IMG/VR virus record: IMGVR_UViG_3300031236_000988
Span: 1 to 43,866 of that record
Direction: 5' to 3' (one strand)
DNA from: a virus
DNA: 43,866 nt
The notes below the pieces were generated by a model that worked only from the letters and a program-made list of their open reading frames with translations, was not told the origin of the DNA and made no database searches. Positions 24,012-32,935 of this stretch are shown one piece after another; the stretch's first letter is position 1; the number at the start of each line of letters is the position of its first letter. Position numbers and translations under genes: made by a program.

Positions 24012-24320
24012 ATGGAATTTGTCACGCCGTCAGTCTACATTTTGTCCCGCCTCACAGCACCCGAAAGCACCAACGAAGTAATGCGTGCGCTCGGGATGAC
24101 GCCGCTCCACACGGTTTTCGTGCACGATCTTCTCGACCTTCCTCTGGCCTTGTGCTTCCTGCTGCCCCACGAGGTGCTGAAGACGCACAGCGAAAAAGAT
24201 TCGATCATATTAGCGCAGGAGATATTCCAAGAGACGGACATGCCGTGCCTTGTCATCGGCGATGCCGCGCTCTTGGACTGCCTGTACGTGGACGGGCGAA
24301 GGGAATCGGTGAACGTCTGA
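24012..24320 (+). CDS. Hypothetical phage protein
   Basis: 102 residues; AAGAGGGAA precedes the ATG. The chain alternates strand and helix (MTPLHTVFVHDLLDLPLALCFLLPHEVL), with a hydrophobic stretch that is probably core rather than membrane. The stop overlaps the next start (TGATG). It lies among head-completion candidates; function unknown. Confidence 0.55.
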   Translation: MEFVTPSVYILSRLTAPESTNEVMRALGMTPLHTVFVHDLLDLPLALCFLLPHEVLKTHSEKDSIILAQEIFQETDMPCLVIGDAALLDCLYVDGRRESVNV

Positions 24321-24889
24321 TGGCTAACAGCAGATTGAACAGGCAGCTCGGCGACACATTCTTGGACGAGAAGGAATCCGTCGCTCGCGAGCGCGAAGCC
24401 TTGATGAAGCTGAGGGAGACGCACAAGCCCCACGGCCAAGAAGAGATGACAGCGGAGCGGAGCAAAGGTTCCGCGATGCACTACTCGGAGCTTCTCGTCA
24501 AGCTGAGGAGGCTATGCCCGCGTCTCACGGTTCGTGACGGCATAGAGGGCAACGTCGCCCTGTACAGACCGAAGACCGAGAGCGAGATGATGACGGACGG
24601 CTACGACCTCGCCGTGCCCCAGTGGTACAACGAGGAAAAATACGTGACCGGACTGCCCAAGGCGGGCATCCCCGAGTGGGGACATTTCGTCAATGACACG
24701 GACGGTGTCGCAGCGCGTGAACATAGGGGCTGGCGCTCCGTGCTGATGACGTTCATCAAAACCGGCATTTGCACCTACAAGCAGGCTGTCGCGGAGTTCG
24801 GCGACCCGGCGGAAGACCAGCGCAGCACATTTTGGTTTGAGCAGATGCAGGAATACAAGACAGGCAAGAAGGAGAACAGGAATGTCTGA
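24320..24889 (+). CDS. Hypothetical phage head-module protein
   Basis: 189 residues from the ATG at 24320, coupled to the upstream stop; an ATG at 24152 is in the upstream gene and rejected. Charged helical start (DEKESVAREREALMKLRETH), then an alpha/beta part with Trp-rich segments (WYNEEKYVTGLPKAGIPEWGHF, REHRGWRSVLMTFIK). No signature of a known family. The location between capsid and adaptor-like genes suggests head completion or assembly. Confidence 0.6.
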   Translation: MANSRLNRQLGDTFLDEKESVAREREALMKLRETHKPHGQEEMTAERSKGSAMHYSELLVKLRRLCPRLTVRDGIEGNVALYRPKTESEMMTDGYDLAVPQWYNEEKYVTGLPKAGIPEWGHFVNDTDGVAAREHRGWRSVLMTFIKTGICTYKQAVAEFGDPAEDQRSTFWFEQMQEYKTGKKENRNV

Positions 24890-25346
24890 CGAAAAGGATA
24901 AGAGCACAGGAATCACCAAATCCGACCTGAAGGAAATCCTCGCGGCGGTCGGGGCGCAGAACGCGGAGCAGCTTAAGGAAATCATCGCGGAACTTAAGAA
25001 GCCCACGGTTCTTGAGCAGCAGGAGATTGACAAGCAGGCGGCCTTGCAGCTTTCGCTCAACGCGGAGCGCAAGGACAACGCCGGAGCCGTCCTCGCCCAG
25101 ATGCAACAGAAGCGGGACAACCAGTTGTATTGCAGCCACAAGCATCCGGCGGCGCACGGCGGGCACAGCCACGGCGTGCACATCACGGAGCCTCGGGACC
25201 CCAACGGGTACATCCTGTGCCAGAAGTGCCAAGCCGTCGTCCGCCCCGGCGTCAAGCCGCAGGGCTACACTGGCGGGGACATCTACGACACAAGGCTGTT
25301 CAACACCATGATCCAAGAGTTGCCCTCGAACAGGCTTTTTGAGTGA
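24882..25346 (+). CDS. Phage protein with His/Cys metal-binding cluster
   Basis: 154 residues from the ATG at 24882 (AAGGAG upstream). The N-terminal half is a charged helix (EQLKEIIAELKKPTVLEQQEIDKQ). At about residues 84-100 there is a dense ligand group (CSHKHPAAHGGHSHGVH), followed by a CQKC pair about 20 residues later. Together these suggest one or two zinc sites in a virion or assembly protein. It overlaps the previous gene by 8 bases. Function unknown. Confidence 0.6.
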   Translation: MSDEKDKSTGITKSDLKEILAAVGAQNAEQLKEIIAELKKPTVLEQQEIDKQAALQLSLNAERKDNAGAVLAQMQQKRDNQLYCSHKHPAAHGGHSHGVHITEPRDPNGYILCQKCQAVVRPGVKPQGYTGGDIYDTRLFNTMIQELPSNRLFE

Positions 25347-25350
25347 TTTT

Positions 25351-25372
25351 GGAACCCTTTAATGAGGGTTCC
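25351..25372 (+). promoter_or_regulatory. Hairpin over the ribosome binding site of the next gene
   Basis: GGAACCCT (25351-25358), loop TTAATG, AGGGTTCC (25365-25372): a perfect 8-bp stem whose 3' arm contains the AGGG ribosome binding site of the ATG at 25375. It could lower or time translation of the adaptor-like gene. There is no T-run. Confidence 0.6.
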
Positions 25373-25374
25373 AG

Positions 25375-26403
25375 ATGCCTTTCACCAAGACGCTTCAGTC
25401 GGTCTCTAATTTCTGTTCAACGCACGCCGATCTGCTCCCCCTGAGTGGGATCGGCGGGTTCAGTAATGAACCGTTTTTGACAATCGTCAATCTGGCGTTG
25501 TCCGACCTCATCACCGAGGAGAACAACTGGAAAATCAACAGGGCCGAGATGCCCTTCTTCGTGACCTGCCCGCAGAAGCAAGACCAGCTTTTCGCTGGTG
25601 CTTGCGCCTTCAGCCTCGGCTCCACGGCGCAGGGCTGGGGGGTAGGACTCGCTTCCAATTCCGCTGTCACAGTAACAGGCGGAGTCGTGACAGTCACCTT
25701 TCTCGAAAACCACCGCTTCGCAGTCAACGATGTCATCTATCTGAACGGCCTCACGATGACCACGGGCGTCGCATCGTATTACAACTCTGTCTTCACCGAC
25801 ACAGGCAAGCTGTCCACTTGGTCGCAGGGCTACACGATCACCAGCGTCAGCTCAAACTCGGTGACCTTCGCGGCTGGGAATGGCCAGAACAACGGCGACG
25901 CCGGAGGTTCCCCCGGAATCTTCGATTACTTCGCCCTCTCGCAAGGAACCGTGACACAGACCGTGTCGCAGTCTTCGCCGCAGTACGGCTATGGCATCGA
26001 CACGTACCGCGAACTGCTGAAGAGTCCGCATGTACAGAATCCCCAACAGTTCGCTGTCCTGTTCGACTACCAAAACGGAATCCTGAAGATCAGGGCGTAC
26101 CCGTGCCCCGGCTCGACGACTTGGTCGGTCTATCTGGTCTACCAAAGGCAAGCGCCCACGAAGACATCCCTCGCCGACAACTGGTATCCGTTCCCCGACA
26201 ACTACAGCGAGGTCTACATCCAGTCGGTCATCTACAGGATGTACCGCTGGCTGAACTCGCCGCAGCAGCAGGTCGAGTATTTGAAGTTGCAGGACGCGAT
26301 AAAAAAGGCCCAAGGGGCCGACGACACCGAGGAAACCTCCGTGTCGCTGCAACCCGAAGAACCGCTGATGGGCTTGACCGGCGACAACTGGTTTGGGTGG
26401 TGA
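25375..26403 (+). CDS. Virion protein, possible head-tail adaptor
   Basis: 342 residues. N-terminal helices (FNEPFLTIVNLALSDLITEENNWKINR-type stretch, residues about 29-58), a beta-rich insert (residues about 85-190: VTVTGGVVTVTFLENHRFAVNDVIYLNG, an Ig-like or beta-sandwich pattern) and a C-terminal part with QNPQQFAVLFDYQNGILKIRAYPCPG. Position after head genes and before the large tail protein suggests an adaptor, tail-tube A-like or connector protein of a short-tailed virion. The 'ring plus beta insert' layout fits, but no diagnostic motif is present. Confidence 0.6.
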   Translation: MPFTKTLQSVSNFCSTHADLLPLSGIGGFSNEPFLTIVNLALSDLITEENNWKINRAEMPFFVTCPQKQDQLFAGACAFSLGSTAQGWGVGLASNSAVTVTGGVVTVTFLENHRFAVNDVIYLNGLTMTTGVASYYNSVFTDTGKLSTWSQGYTITSVSSNSVTFAAGNGQNNGDAGGSPGIFDYFALSQGTVTQTVSQSSPQYGYGIDTYRELLKSPHVQNPQQFAVLFDYQNGILKIRAYPCPGSTTWSVYLVYQRQAPTKTSLADNWYPFPDNYSEVYIQSVIYRMYRWLNSPQQQVEYLKLQDAIKKAQGADDTEETSVSLQPEEPLMGLTGDNWFGW

Positions 26404-26416
26404 ACAAGGAGAAGAC

Positions 26417-26596
26417 ATGGCTCTGAAACGCAAGGCAAAGAACGACGAACTCGAACCGAAGCCGCCGAAGGAAATCGTCGGCACCGAGTACGAGAACGAA
26501 CACAATTTGGATGGATGGGTTCCCTCGGAAGACCCATTCGAGGGGCGTTGGGTAGACACCGATGATGAATGCGATGAAAAACATGGTTCATCCTAA
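26417..26596 (+). CDS. Small charged phage protein
   Basis: 59 residues from the ATG at 26417 with AAGGAG upstream. Lys-rich start, acidic remainder (PFEGRWVDTDDECDEKHGSS), probably disordered. The next gene starts inside its last 35 bases. No known family recognised. Confidence 0.55.
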   Translation: MALKRKAKNDELEPKPPKEIVGTEYENEHNLDGWVPSEDPFEGRWVDTDDECDEKHGSS

Positions 26597-26885
26597 CTCA
26601 ATCGAAATGGAAGAAGAGCGCGAACCCACTGTCTCCGCTCACGACCATAAGGGCGAAGAGGGCGACCACGATGCCATCGCGGAAGTCGTGCAGGAACACG
26701 GCCCGGCTTTCCGCGTTGAGCACAGGGAACACGACGGCAGCCACGAGGTTCACTCATTTCACGGCAAGGACGGCAAGCTGGAACACAGGCACCACAGCTA
26801 CAACCATCCGACCGTGAAGCACACCCTTGAGCACCACAGTTATACCAAGGACGAGGACGGTCTCGCGGCAAAAATCCAGAAGTAA
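26562..26885 (+). CDS. Histidine-rich phage protein
   Basis: 107 residues, with about one His in five (for example HEVHSFHGKDGKLEHRHHSY at the centre) plus many Glu/Asp. Such strings bind Zn, Ni or Cu, or act as pH-dependent charge switches. Several ATGs (26562, 26574, 26583, 26608) are possible and none has a strong ribosome binding site; 26562 is the longest. It lies directly before the large tail protein. No family recognised. Confidence 0.5.
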   Translation: MMNAMKNMVHPNSIEMEEEREPTVSAHDHKGEEGDHDAIAEVVQEHGPAFRVEHREHDGSHEVHSFHGKDGKLEHRHHSYNHPTVKHTLEHHSYTKDEDGLAAKIQK

Positions 26886-26894
26886 GGACAGACT

Positions 26895-29800
26895 GTGGCA
26901 ACACCAAAGACACCCGAACCGAAAATACTTTCGTTCTTCAGCAAGGGCCTCGTCACCAATCGCCAACCCCTGTTTTCCGCGTTAACAAACATCGGAATCC
27001 AAGTCGCGAAATTCGACGACGCCCTTATTGACGGCGTGAACATGGAGAGCACTGATAGGTACACAGTGCAGCGCCGCCCTGCGTTCACGAAGTATTGCTC
27101 GGAACCCTTGCAGTCCGGCGAAGTTCCCCTCGCGTTCTACTCGGTGAAAAATTTGCAAGGTGTCGTCAGCGTCATCCTCGACACCAACCTCGCTGTGTAC
27201 TGGCTGACTACAACGCCGCAGGGGACTCCGCCGACCTCCTATCACGTCATCCTGAACAAGTCCACATCGAACCAAGCTTTTTTACAAACAGTTGGGAACA
27301 TCACATATATCAGCGACGGTATGGATTTCGTGAAGTGGAACGGCACGACCATGGCTCCGTGGGGCATTGACGCGCCTCCCGTGGCTCCGCCCATCATCTC
27401 CTCCACACTCCGGTACCCCGGATCGTGGATAGCAAGTTTTCCGTATCTCGCGGGCACCACGATTCTGGACGTGAATGGCTCAATCGAATATTGCACCCAG
27501 CCCGGTTTGAGCGGAAAAACCTTTCCTGTCTGGAATACCACGGTAGGAGCATCGACTATTGATGGTCTCGCGACTTGGGAGAACGTAGGCAACGCCCAAT
27601 TGTATTGGATCGCGTCAAACCCTTACACGGTTCCCACCGTCATCACGGACACAAATTCCAATCTCCAGCTTGCGACCGCCGTGACATCGGGTGGAACGTC
27701 GGGCACTGGTGCTCCTGTTTGGAATGAGGTTCGCGGCGGCAGTACAACCGATTCTGGGATCACGTGGCTGAACATCGGCCCCGCGCTGGTCTGGGCTTAC
27801 GTCGGATGGTCCTACGTCTACGCCTACCGCTGTGTGTCCGGCAACTTGAGCACGTCGTCCCCCATCTCCGTGCAGACCGGCCCGATGATGTCATCGCAAA
27901 GCCTGTCACCCATCACCGTCACAGCTTACGTAATCGCGTCGAACGTCATCACCGTCACCGCCGTAAACAATTTCGAGGTAGGGCAGTCGGTCACATTCAA
28001 CGGCTTTCCTAATTCGACGTTCCTGAATGGTCAGACTGTCATCGTGGCTTCGCTGGTTGGAAGCCCCGGCGCGTACACGGGCTTCACTGCTGTTTTCGCG
28101 AATCCAAATGCCGCAGCCTCGGAAGTCGGGCAGGGATACCCTGTCATCCTGACCCTAACTGGAACTGGGAGCAGAGACCCTGAGTGCAACAGCGTCGCGA
28201 ACATCACAGGCGTGACCGTCCTGAACGACGTGGTCACGATAAATGCCATAAATAATTTCGTTCCGGGATTGAGCATCTATTTTTCCGGGTTGGTCAACGC
28301 GACCTTCCTGAACGGGCAGACGCTTTATGTCGCCAGCACGAACGCGATTGCTCCGGGGAGCGCTACGCAGTTCACCGTGAATTTGCAGCAGGCTAACTAC
28401 GACCTTGCGCCGGATACCGGCACGGGGACTTTTTGCGCGGTGGAGATTTATCGAATAGATGACGGCGGCGGCGTATATTACTTCGACAATGCCGTCGTGA
28501 ATCCTACCGGCCCTCCGCTTTCATCCTACGACTCGGGATCGCTGCTCGCTGGCTCCGGCGTTGACTCGGGCATGCCCGGTTCCCACGTGTGGGCTAATCC
28601 CAACAACGTCACGTCGCCGTCGAGCTACGCCACTGTCACGGTGCCGTCATCCGGCTCGGGCGGCGCGTTCAACATCGCCCAAAGCGCCACGGTGGGCGGC
28701 TGCTTCACCTACAATGGTGGTGGCTCGCCCACAGGCCCGGCTCCGTCGAGCGTCACGTTGCTGATGCCCAACGTTGTCGCGGGCGGAAACCAACTGCTGC
28801 TTTACGTGTTTTCGCGCACGCAGGAAGTGCTGACGGTCACCGACACGAACTCAAACGCGTGGACGCTCGTGGACACGTATACTTACACGTACACATACTA
28901 CCCATCTTACAGCGACACCTATACCGTCGCCTGCTACACCTGCCCGGCACCGGGTGCTACCGCCCTGAACATCACGATAGGTTTGACAGCGGACGTGGGG
29001 CCGAGCTACTCCGGCGAGACACAAGCTATTGCGATGGAAATGAACGGCCTGACGGCGTCACCAATCGACGTTTTCAACGCCGTCTGGGGGACCGGAACTT
29101 CCTTGAGCACCGGCACCGTGACCACGACTAACGCACCCGACGCAGTCATGTCCGTGGTTTGGACTCCGGCACTGAGTGCGGTGCAGCCGACAGGATACGC
29201 GCTGGTGGCTTCGGAGTACCTGAACAACGGGTCCTATGTTTCGCAGTTCTCCGCCGCCTACGAAAATCAGACGGCCACGGGGACTTTCACCCCGACATGG
29301 ACGGACAGTGCATCTGCCTTCTTCTACTTGGGCATGACGACGGCGTTGAAATCGAACTTGGTGACATATTCCGACGCACTGAAAGCCACGACTTTCCCCG
29401 AGAGCGTGCCTGCGGGTGTGACGGCTGTCGGAATAAAAGTAACCTTCGACGCTTTGTACACGGGCGCGGCGGGCATAGGCGCGCTATATGTCCAACTCCT
29501 GAAGAACGGCAATCCCTACGGGAGCATCAAGACAGTGACTCCGACTTTGTCGAACGTGAATTATACGCTTGGCGGGACGGGCGACCTCTGGGGAGCTATC
29601 TGGGTCACGGGAGATTTCCCTCCTTCGACATTGTGGGGTGTGCAGTTCACTGCTGGCATGACGAGCGGAGGCCCGTGGACATTTTCCGTCCGCGATGTCC
29701 GCGCGGAAATCTACGGCGAGTACGGCGTCACTACATGGACTTTCAACGATATCTTCCCGGACAGCCAGCTTGACAACGAGGAGGTGGCTCCGCTTGCGCA

Positions 29801-30941
29801 CGCGAACGACCCCCCTCCGGGTTCGCCCGGTTCCCTCGTGCCTATCGGCGGAACGATATCGGCTTTCTGGAGCGGACGCCTATGGCTCGCGGCTGGGAAC
29901 CAGCTCCTGTTTTCTGGGGGCGGCGACGTAATCAACGGTATCGGGAATGAGTGTTTTCCTCCCGGAAATTCGTGGACTTTCCCCGGCCCGATCACGGGAC
30001 TCATGCCTTCGGGAGGAGGACTCGTCGTCACGACTTCTTCGCAGTGGTGGGCAATTTTGGGCGGGCCTGAAACCACGACATTCTATCCCGAGAAAGTCTT
30101 CGACAATTTCGGATGCCTGAACCCGAACTGCTTGCGGATGGACATGGGCGTCATCTACGTCTACACGAGCCAGAAGCAAGTCTTCCAAGTGCAGGGCACC
30201 AACCAAAACGAGGTGAGTTTCTGGATCGCCCCGACTCTGAACGGGCAAGACACGCCGTCCGTGACGGCCAGTGCGTGGAACCCTGCTAACTCCTACCTCG
30301 CAGTTCACCGCGAAGGCGAGGACGCGGGCATGTTCCTTTCCAACGACATCGACTCCATGCTCCGCATGAGCCTGCGCTACGGAAATTGGTCAACGATCTA
30401 TCAGCCGAATCTCGGCACGGCGGCGGGATCTCCGCCCTCAAGCACGCCGCGATGCGGAGCCATTCAAAGCGTCGAGACGCAGCCCGGACAATTCACATTA
30501 CTCGTGGGCGACACGCAGCCGGGCGGGTTCATCTACCAGCGCAACCTCGACGCCTTCGAGGACGACGGCGGAGCCTATCCCGCCAACGCCATCATCGGGA
30601 ACATAGTCTGCGCCGAGATGGGCGAGCCGATGGTGCCGCTGCACTTCTTCAGCGGATATTTCATGAACGTGGGCAACGTCCCGGCGGTCAGTTTTCTGCC
30701 TAACGAGATTTTCACGACAGACACGAGGAAGTTCACGCCGCTCCCCGTCGTCCAGAACGAGCCTGTGTTCCTGATCCCATCGCAATCACTGATGGCGAAG
30801 CGTTGGCCGGTGCTGATGAACCAGAACGCGACGCCGCTGATGGTGAAGCACGTGCAGATCAACGTGGACTTCGGTAGCGACACCGCGAAGAACGAACTGC
30901 TGATCGCAGCCCTTAGATTCAGTCACGAGCAGATGACATAA
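26895..30941 (+). CDS. Large tail protein (stabilisation/tail-tube B-like)
   Basis: 1348 residues, GTG start with AAGGA upstream. N-terminal residues about 1-60 (FFSKGLVTNRQPL..., DGVNMESTDRYTVQRRPAF) and C-terminal residues about 985-1130 (FWSGRLWLAAGNQLLFSG, GLVVTTSSQWWAILGG, FGCLNPNCLRMD, VYTSQKQVFQVQG) look like the beta-propeller body of short-tail stabilisation proteins. The long middle consists of beta-sandwich inserts: two units ending in PVW...TW.N.G (about residues 215-225 and 275-300) and two 'NNF..G.S..F.G..N.TFLNGQT' units (about residues 355-490). It probably forms the distal tail tube or nozzle. Exact homology not certain. Confidence 0.7.
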   Translation: MATPKTPEPKILSFFSKGLVTNRQPLFSALTNIGIQVAKFDDALIDGVNMESTDRYTVQRRPAFTKYCSEPLQSGEVPLAFYSVKNLQGVVSVILDTNLAVYWLTTTPQGTPPTSYHVILNKSTSNQAFLQTVGNITYISDGMDFVKWNGTTMAPWGIDAPPVAPPIISSTLRYPGSWIASFPYLAGTTILDVNGSIEYCTQPGLSGKTFPVWNTTVGASTIDGLATWENVGNAQLYWIASNPYTVPTVITDTNSNLQLATAVTSGGTSGTGAPVWNEVRGGSTTDSGITWLNIGPALVWAYVGWSYVYAYRCVSGNLSTSSPISVQTGPMMSSQSLSPITVTAYVIASNVITVTAVNNFEVGQSVTFNGFPNSTFLNGQTVIVASLVGSPGAYTGFTAVFANPNAAASEVGQGYPVILTLTGTGSRDPECNSVANITGVTVLNDVVTINAINNFVPGLSIYFSGLVNATFLNGQTLYVASTNAIAPGSATQFTVNLQQANYDLAPDTGTGTFCAVEIYRIDDGGGVYYFDNAVVNPTGPPLSSYDSGSLLAGSGVDSGMPGSHVWANPNNVTSPSSYATVTVPSSGSGGAFNIAQSATVGGCFTYNGGGSPTGPAPSSVTLLMPNVVAGGNQLLLYVFSRTQEVLTVTDTNSNAWTLVDTYTYTYTYYPSYSDTYTVACYTCPAPGATALNITIGLTADVGPSYSGETQAIAMEMNGLTASPIDVFNAVWGTGTSLSTGTVTTTNAPDAVMSVVWTPALSAVQPTGYALVASEYLNNGSYVSQFSAAYENQTATGTFTPTWTDSASAFFYLGMTTALKSNLVTYSDALKATTFPESVPAGVTAVGIKVTFDALYTGAAGIGALYVQLLKNGNPYGSIKTVTPTLSNVNYTLGGTGDLWGAIWVTGDFPPSTLWGVQFTAGMTSGGPWTFSVRDVRAEIYGEYGVTTWTFNDIFPDSQLDNEEVAPLAHANDPPPGSPGSLVPIGGTISAFWSGRLWLAAGNQLLFSGGGDVINGIGNECFPPGNSWTFPGPITGLMPSGGGLVVTTSSQWWAILGGPETTTFYPEKVFDNFGCLNPNCLRMDMGVIYVYTSQKQVFQVQGTNQNEVSFWIAPTLNGQDTPSVTASAWNPANSYLAVHREGEDAGMFLSNDIDSMLRMSLRYGNWSTIYQPNLGTAAGSPPSSTPRCGAIQSVETQPGQFTLLVGDTQPGGFIYQRNLDAFEDDGGAYPANAIIGNIVCAEMGEPMVPLHFFSGYFMNVGNVPAVSFLPNEIFTTDTRKFTPLPVVQNEPVFLIPSQSLMAKRWPVLMNQNATPLMVKHVQINVDFGSDTAKNELLIAALRFSHEQMT

Positions 30942-31381
30942 TGATAAACAACCCAGTACCGACGCAGCAGTTCGAGTTTCCGACCTCGCACAGCCAAGGT
31001 ACGCAGAACGCGCAGCTAAAGGCAGCGGGTAAGAGCGCCAACCCGCCGTCCACGAATCCGCAGGCGAAGTCTCCGGCCACTCAGGGGTTGCCGCAGGTGG
31101 TGAGCAACGTCTATGTGACTAAGCTAAACATCAGCGTCACGCAGGTGAAGCTCTCCGTGAGCTTCACTCACAACGCGGGCGACACGTATTTCACTCAGGC
31201 GCAGGTTTTCATGAAGTACGGCAACGCAGCGCCGATGCTCATCACGAGCGGAAGCAAGTCGCCCATCACGTTCAACGTCGCGAGGACAAAGACGGCGGCG
31301 ACAGTGATAGTCACGTCGAACGGTAACTGGGGAAGCACCCCGATCAGCCAGTCGCCGTCGAAATCGGTGCTTTTGGTATGA
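30941..31381 (+). CDS. Small beta-sandwich virion protein
   Basis: 146 residues; the ATG overlaps the stop of the tail protein gene (TAATG). A disordered Gln/Asn/Ser/Pro-rich start is followed by an FN3-like beta-sandwich (residues about 55-146: VTKLNISVTQVKLSVSFTHN, TYFTQAQVFMKYG). Coupled at both ends. Probably a tail decoration or fibre-attachment protein. Confidence 0.6.
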   Translation: MINNPVPTQQFEFPTSHSQGTQNAQLKAAGKSANPPSTNPQAKSPATQGLPQVVSNVYVTKLNISVTQVKLSVSFTHNAGDTYFTQAQVFMKYGNAAPMLITSGSKSPITFNVARTKTAATVIVTSNGNWGSTPISQSPSKSVLLV

Positions 31382-32016
31382 GCAAATTCCAAGCACGCAC
31401 GGCGACCCCCGAGGACGCGGAGAACTACGTCAAGTGGCTGGAGGACGACAGGAAAGTCACGGTCGTGGACAAGGACGTATACGCCTATCCGACGTGCAAT
31501 ACCGTCGTGGTAGAGCGCGATGGGGAGGTGATCCTTATCGACTCGTTCCACATTGTGATGATCGTGGACGACAAGTTCGCGGTTCGCGGAATCCCGATGT
31601 GCGAGGCACTTGCATTGCGCCCCGGCCTGTCCGACGCAGACAAGGTCGAGTCGCTGCGCGAGCTTTACGACGCTCTCTCGAAGATTTGCACCGGCTTAGG
31701 GCTGCACGAGATTTGGTGCCAGACTTCCGACCCACGGTTCGCGGGATTCCTGACATTCAACGGGTTCAAGGTAATGCCGCCCGCGATGAAGCTGAAGATA
31801 ACGGACAACTGGACGGAGAACCCGCTCGCTTTCCTCGTGGCCCAGTGCACCCGCGTGATGGAGATTTTCTGGCATCCCGTTGACGACGAGCACGCCAAGC
31901 ACCTGTCTGGGTACGGCTTCAAGCCGGTCACGATGCCCATTTTCAGCATGGTCTGGGGCAGCGAGGACGACGATGTGACTCGGACGAAGAAACAAGGGGC
32001 ACTTTCCGCCTCATAA
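31378..32016 (+). CDS. GNAT-fold protein in the tail module
   Basis: 212 residues. It begins FQARTATPEDAENYVKWL, the common N-terminal pattern of GNAT acetyltransferases, continues with a strand pair around VVVERDGEVILIDSF and a helix KVESLRELYDALSKI, and closes with FAGFLTFNGFKVM, the 'F...GF' end of that fold. The acetyl-CoA loop (Q/RxxGxG/A) is not obvious, so it may be a structural or inactive relative. GNAT-like proteins of this kind are found beside ejection-protein genes in some short-tailed phages. Overlaps the preceding stop (ATGA). Confidence 0.55.
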   Translation: MSKFQARTATPEDAENYVKWLEDDRKVTVVDKDVYAYPTCNTVVVERDGEVILIDSFHIVMIVDDKFAVRGIPMCEALALRPGLSDADKVESLRELYDALSKICTGLGLHEIWCQTSDPRFAGFLTFNGFKVMPPAMKLKITDNWTENPLAFLVAQCTRVMEIFWHPVDDEHAKHLSGYGFKPVTMPIFSMVWGSEDDDVTRTKKQGALSAS

Positions 32017-32027
32017 GTGAGACTTTG

Positions 32028-32900
32028 ATGACAAGAACCTACACCAGCCTCCCCTATTTCCCTATATCCGGCATCGGGATGCCTATGATTTGTTTCAAAG
32101 GCGATCCGACCGCCGAAGCTTCCGAGGAGGCGCAGTCAACATTCGACACGCAACTGATGGGAATGATGCAGCAGCAATATGCTAAGCAGAGCGCTATCAC
32201 TACTTACCTGACCAACCAGATGACTCCGCAGATTTCGGCTGGCGGCATCGGAATCGCGCCGAACGCCTTGGCGGCGGCGAGGACTCAGGCGACGGACACG
32301 CTCAGCACACAATACCAAGGAGCGATGAAGTCCGCCGCGTCCAGCGAAGACCAGAGCGGATTGCCGTCCGGCGTAAACGCGCAGATTCAGTCAAGCCTCG
32401 GGTCACAGGAGGCGCAGGCCCAAGCCGGGGGGCAGCAGCAGATCACGCTCGCGAACGAACAGCAACGCCAACAGAACTATTGGAACAGTATCAACGTGCT
32501 CAACGGTCAAGCAGCAACCGAGAATCCTCTTGGCTACGCCAACGCTGCGACTGCGGGAAGCGGCGCGGTAGCGGGCTTGTCACAAGCGGTGACAGCCTCG
32601 AACCAGAGCCAGTTGCTCGGCGCGTTGGGCGGCGTGGCTTCCGGCGTCGGCTCTATCATCGGTGGAAAGCTTGCCGGATGCTGGATCGCGAAGGCTCATT
32701 GGAATGGTTGGTTAGACCCCCGCGTCATAAGCGTCAGGCATTTCCTGTTCACCGTATGGGCAAAACACTGGTATGCGAAGCCCGTCCTCAAAGCTTACAC
32801 GAAGTGGGGTCGCTGGATTTCCGAGCAGCGAGTGTTGGTAACTATGCTCAGTCCTTTGTTTGACTTAGCTTTGAAATCTGCAAGAGAGAGCGGATGCTGA
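32028..32900 (+). CDS. Probable DNA-ejection protein with CFI-box-like C-terminus
   Basis: 290 residues from the ATG at 32028 (a TTG just upstream is less likely). Gln/Ala/Ser-rich helical body, then a glycine-zipper hydrophobic segment (LLGALGGVASGVGSIIGGKLAG, about residues 195-216), then a C-terminal block starting CWIAKAHWNGWLDPRVISVRHFL. The block resembles the 'CFI-box' C-terminal domain of bacterial proteins (C-F/Y-I-A...DP.V..LR.FRD). Composition and position fit an internal virion protein that enters the host envelope with the DNA. The ejection call is inferred; the C-terminal resemblance is seen in the sequence. Confidence 0.6.
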   Translation: MTRTYTSLPYFPISGIGMPMICFKGDPTAEASEEAQSTFDTQLMGMMQQQYAKQSAITTYLTNQMTPQISAGGIGIAPNALAAARTQATDTLSTQYQGAMKSAASSEDQSGLPSGVNAQIQSSLGSQEAQAQAGGQQQITLANEQQRQQNYWNSINVLNGQAATENPLGYANAATAGSGAVAGLSQAVTASNQSQLLGALGGVASGVGSIIGGKLAGCWIAKAHWNGWLDPRVISVRHFLFTVWAKHWYAKPVLKAYTKWGRWISEQRVLVTMLSPLFDLALKSARESGC

Positions 32901-32935
32901 TGATTTACTTGGAGTAAGAAAAAGGGGATTTCATA

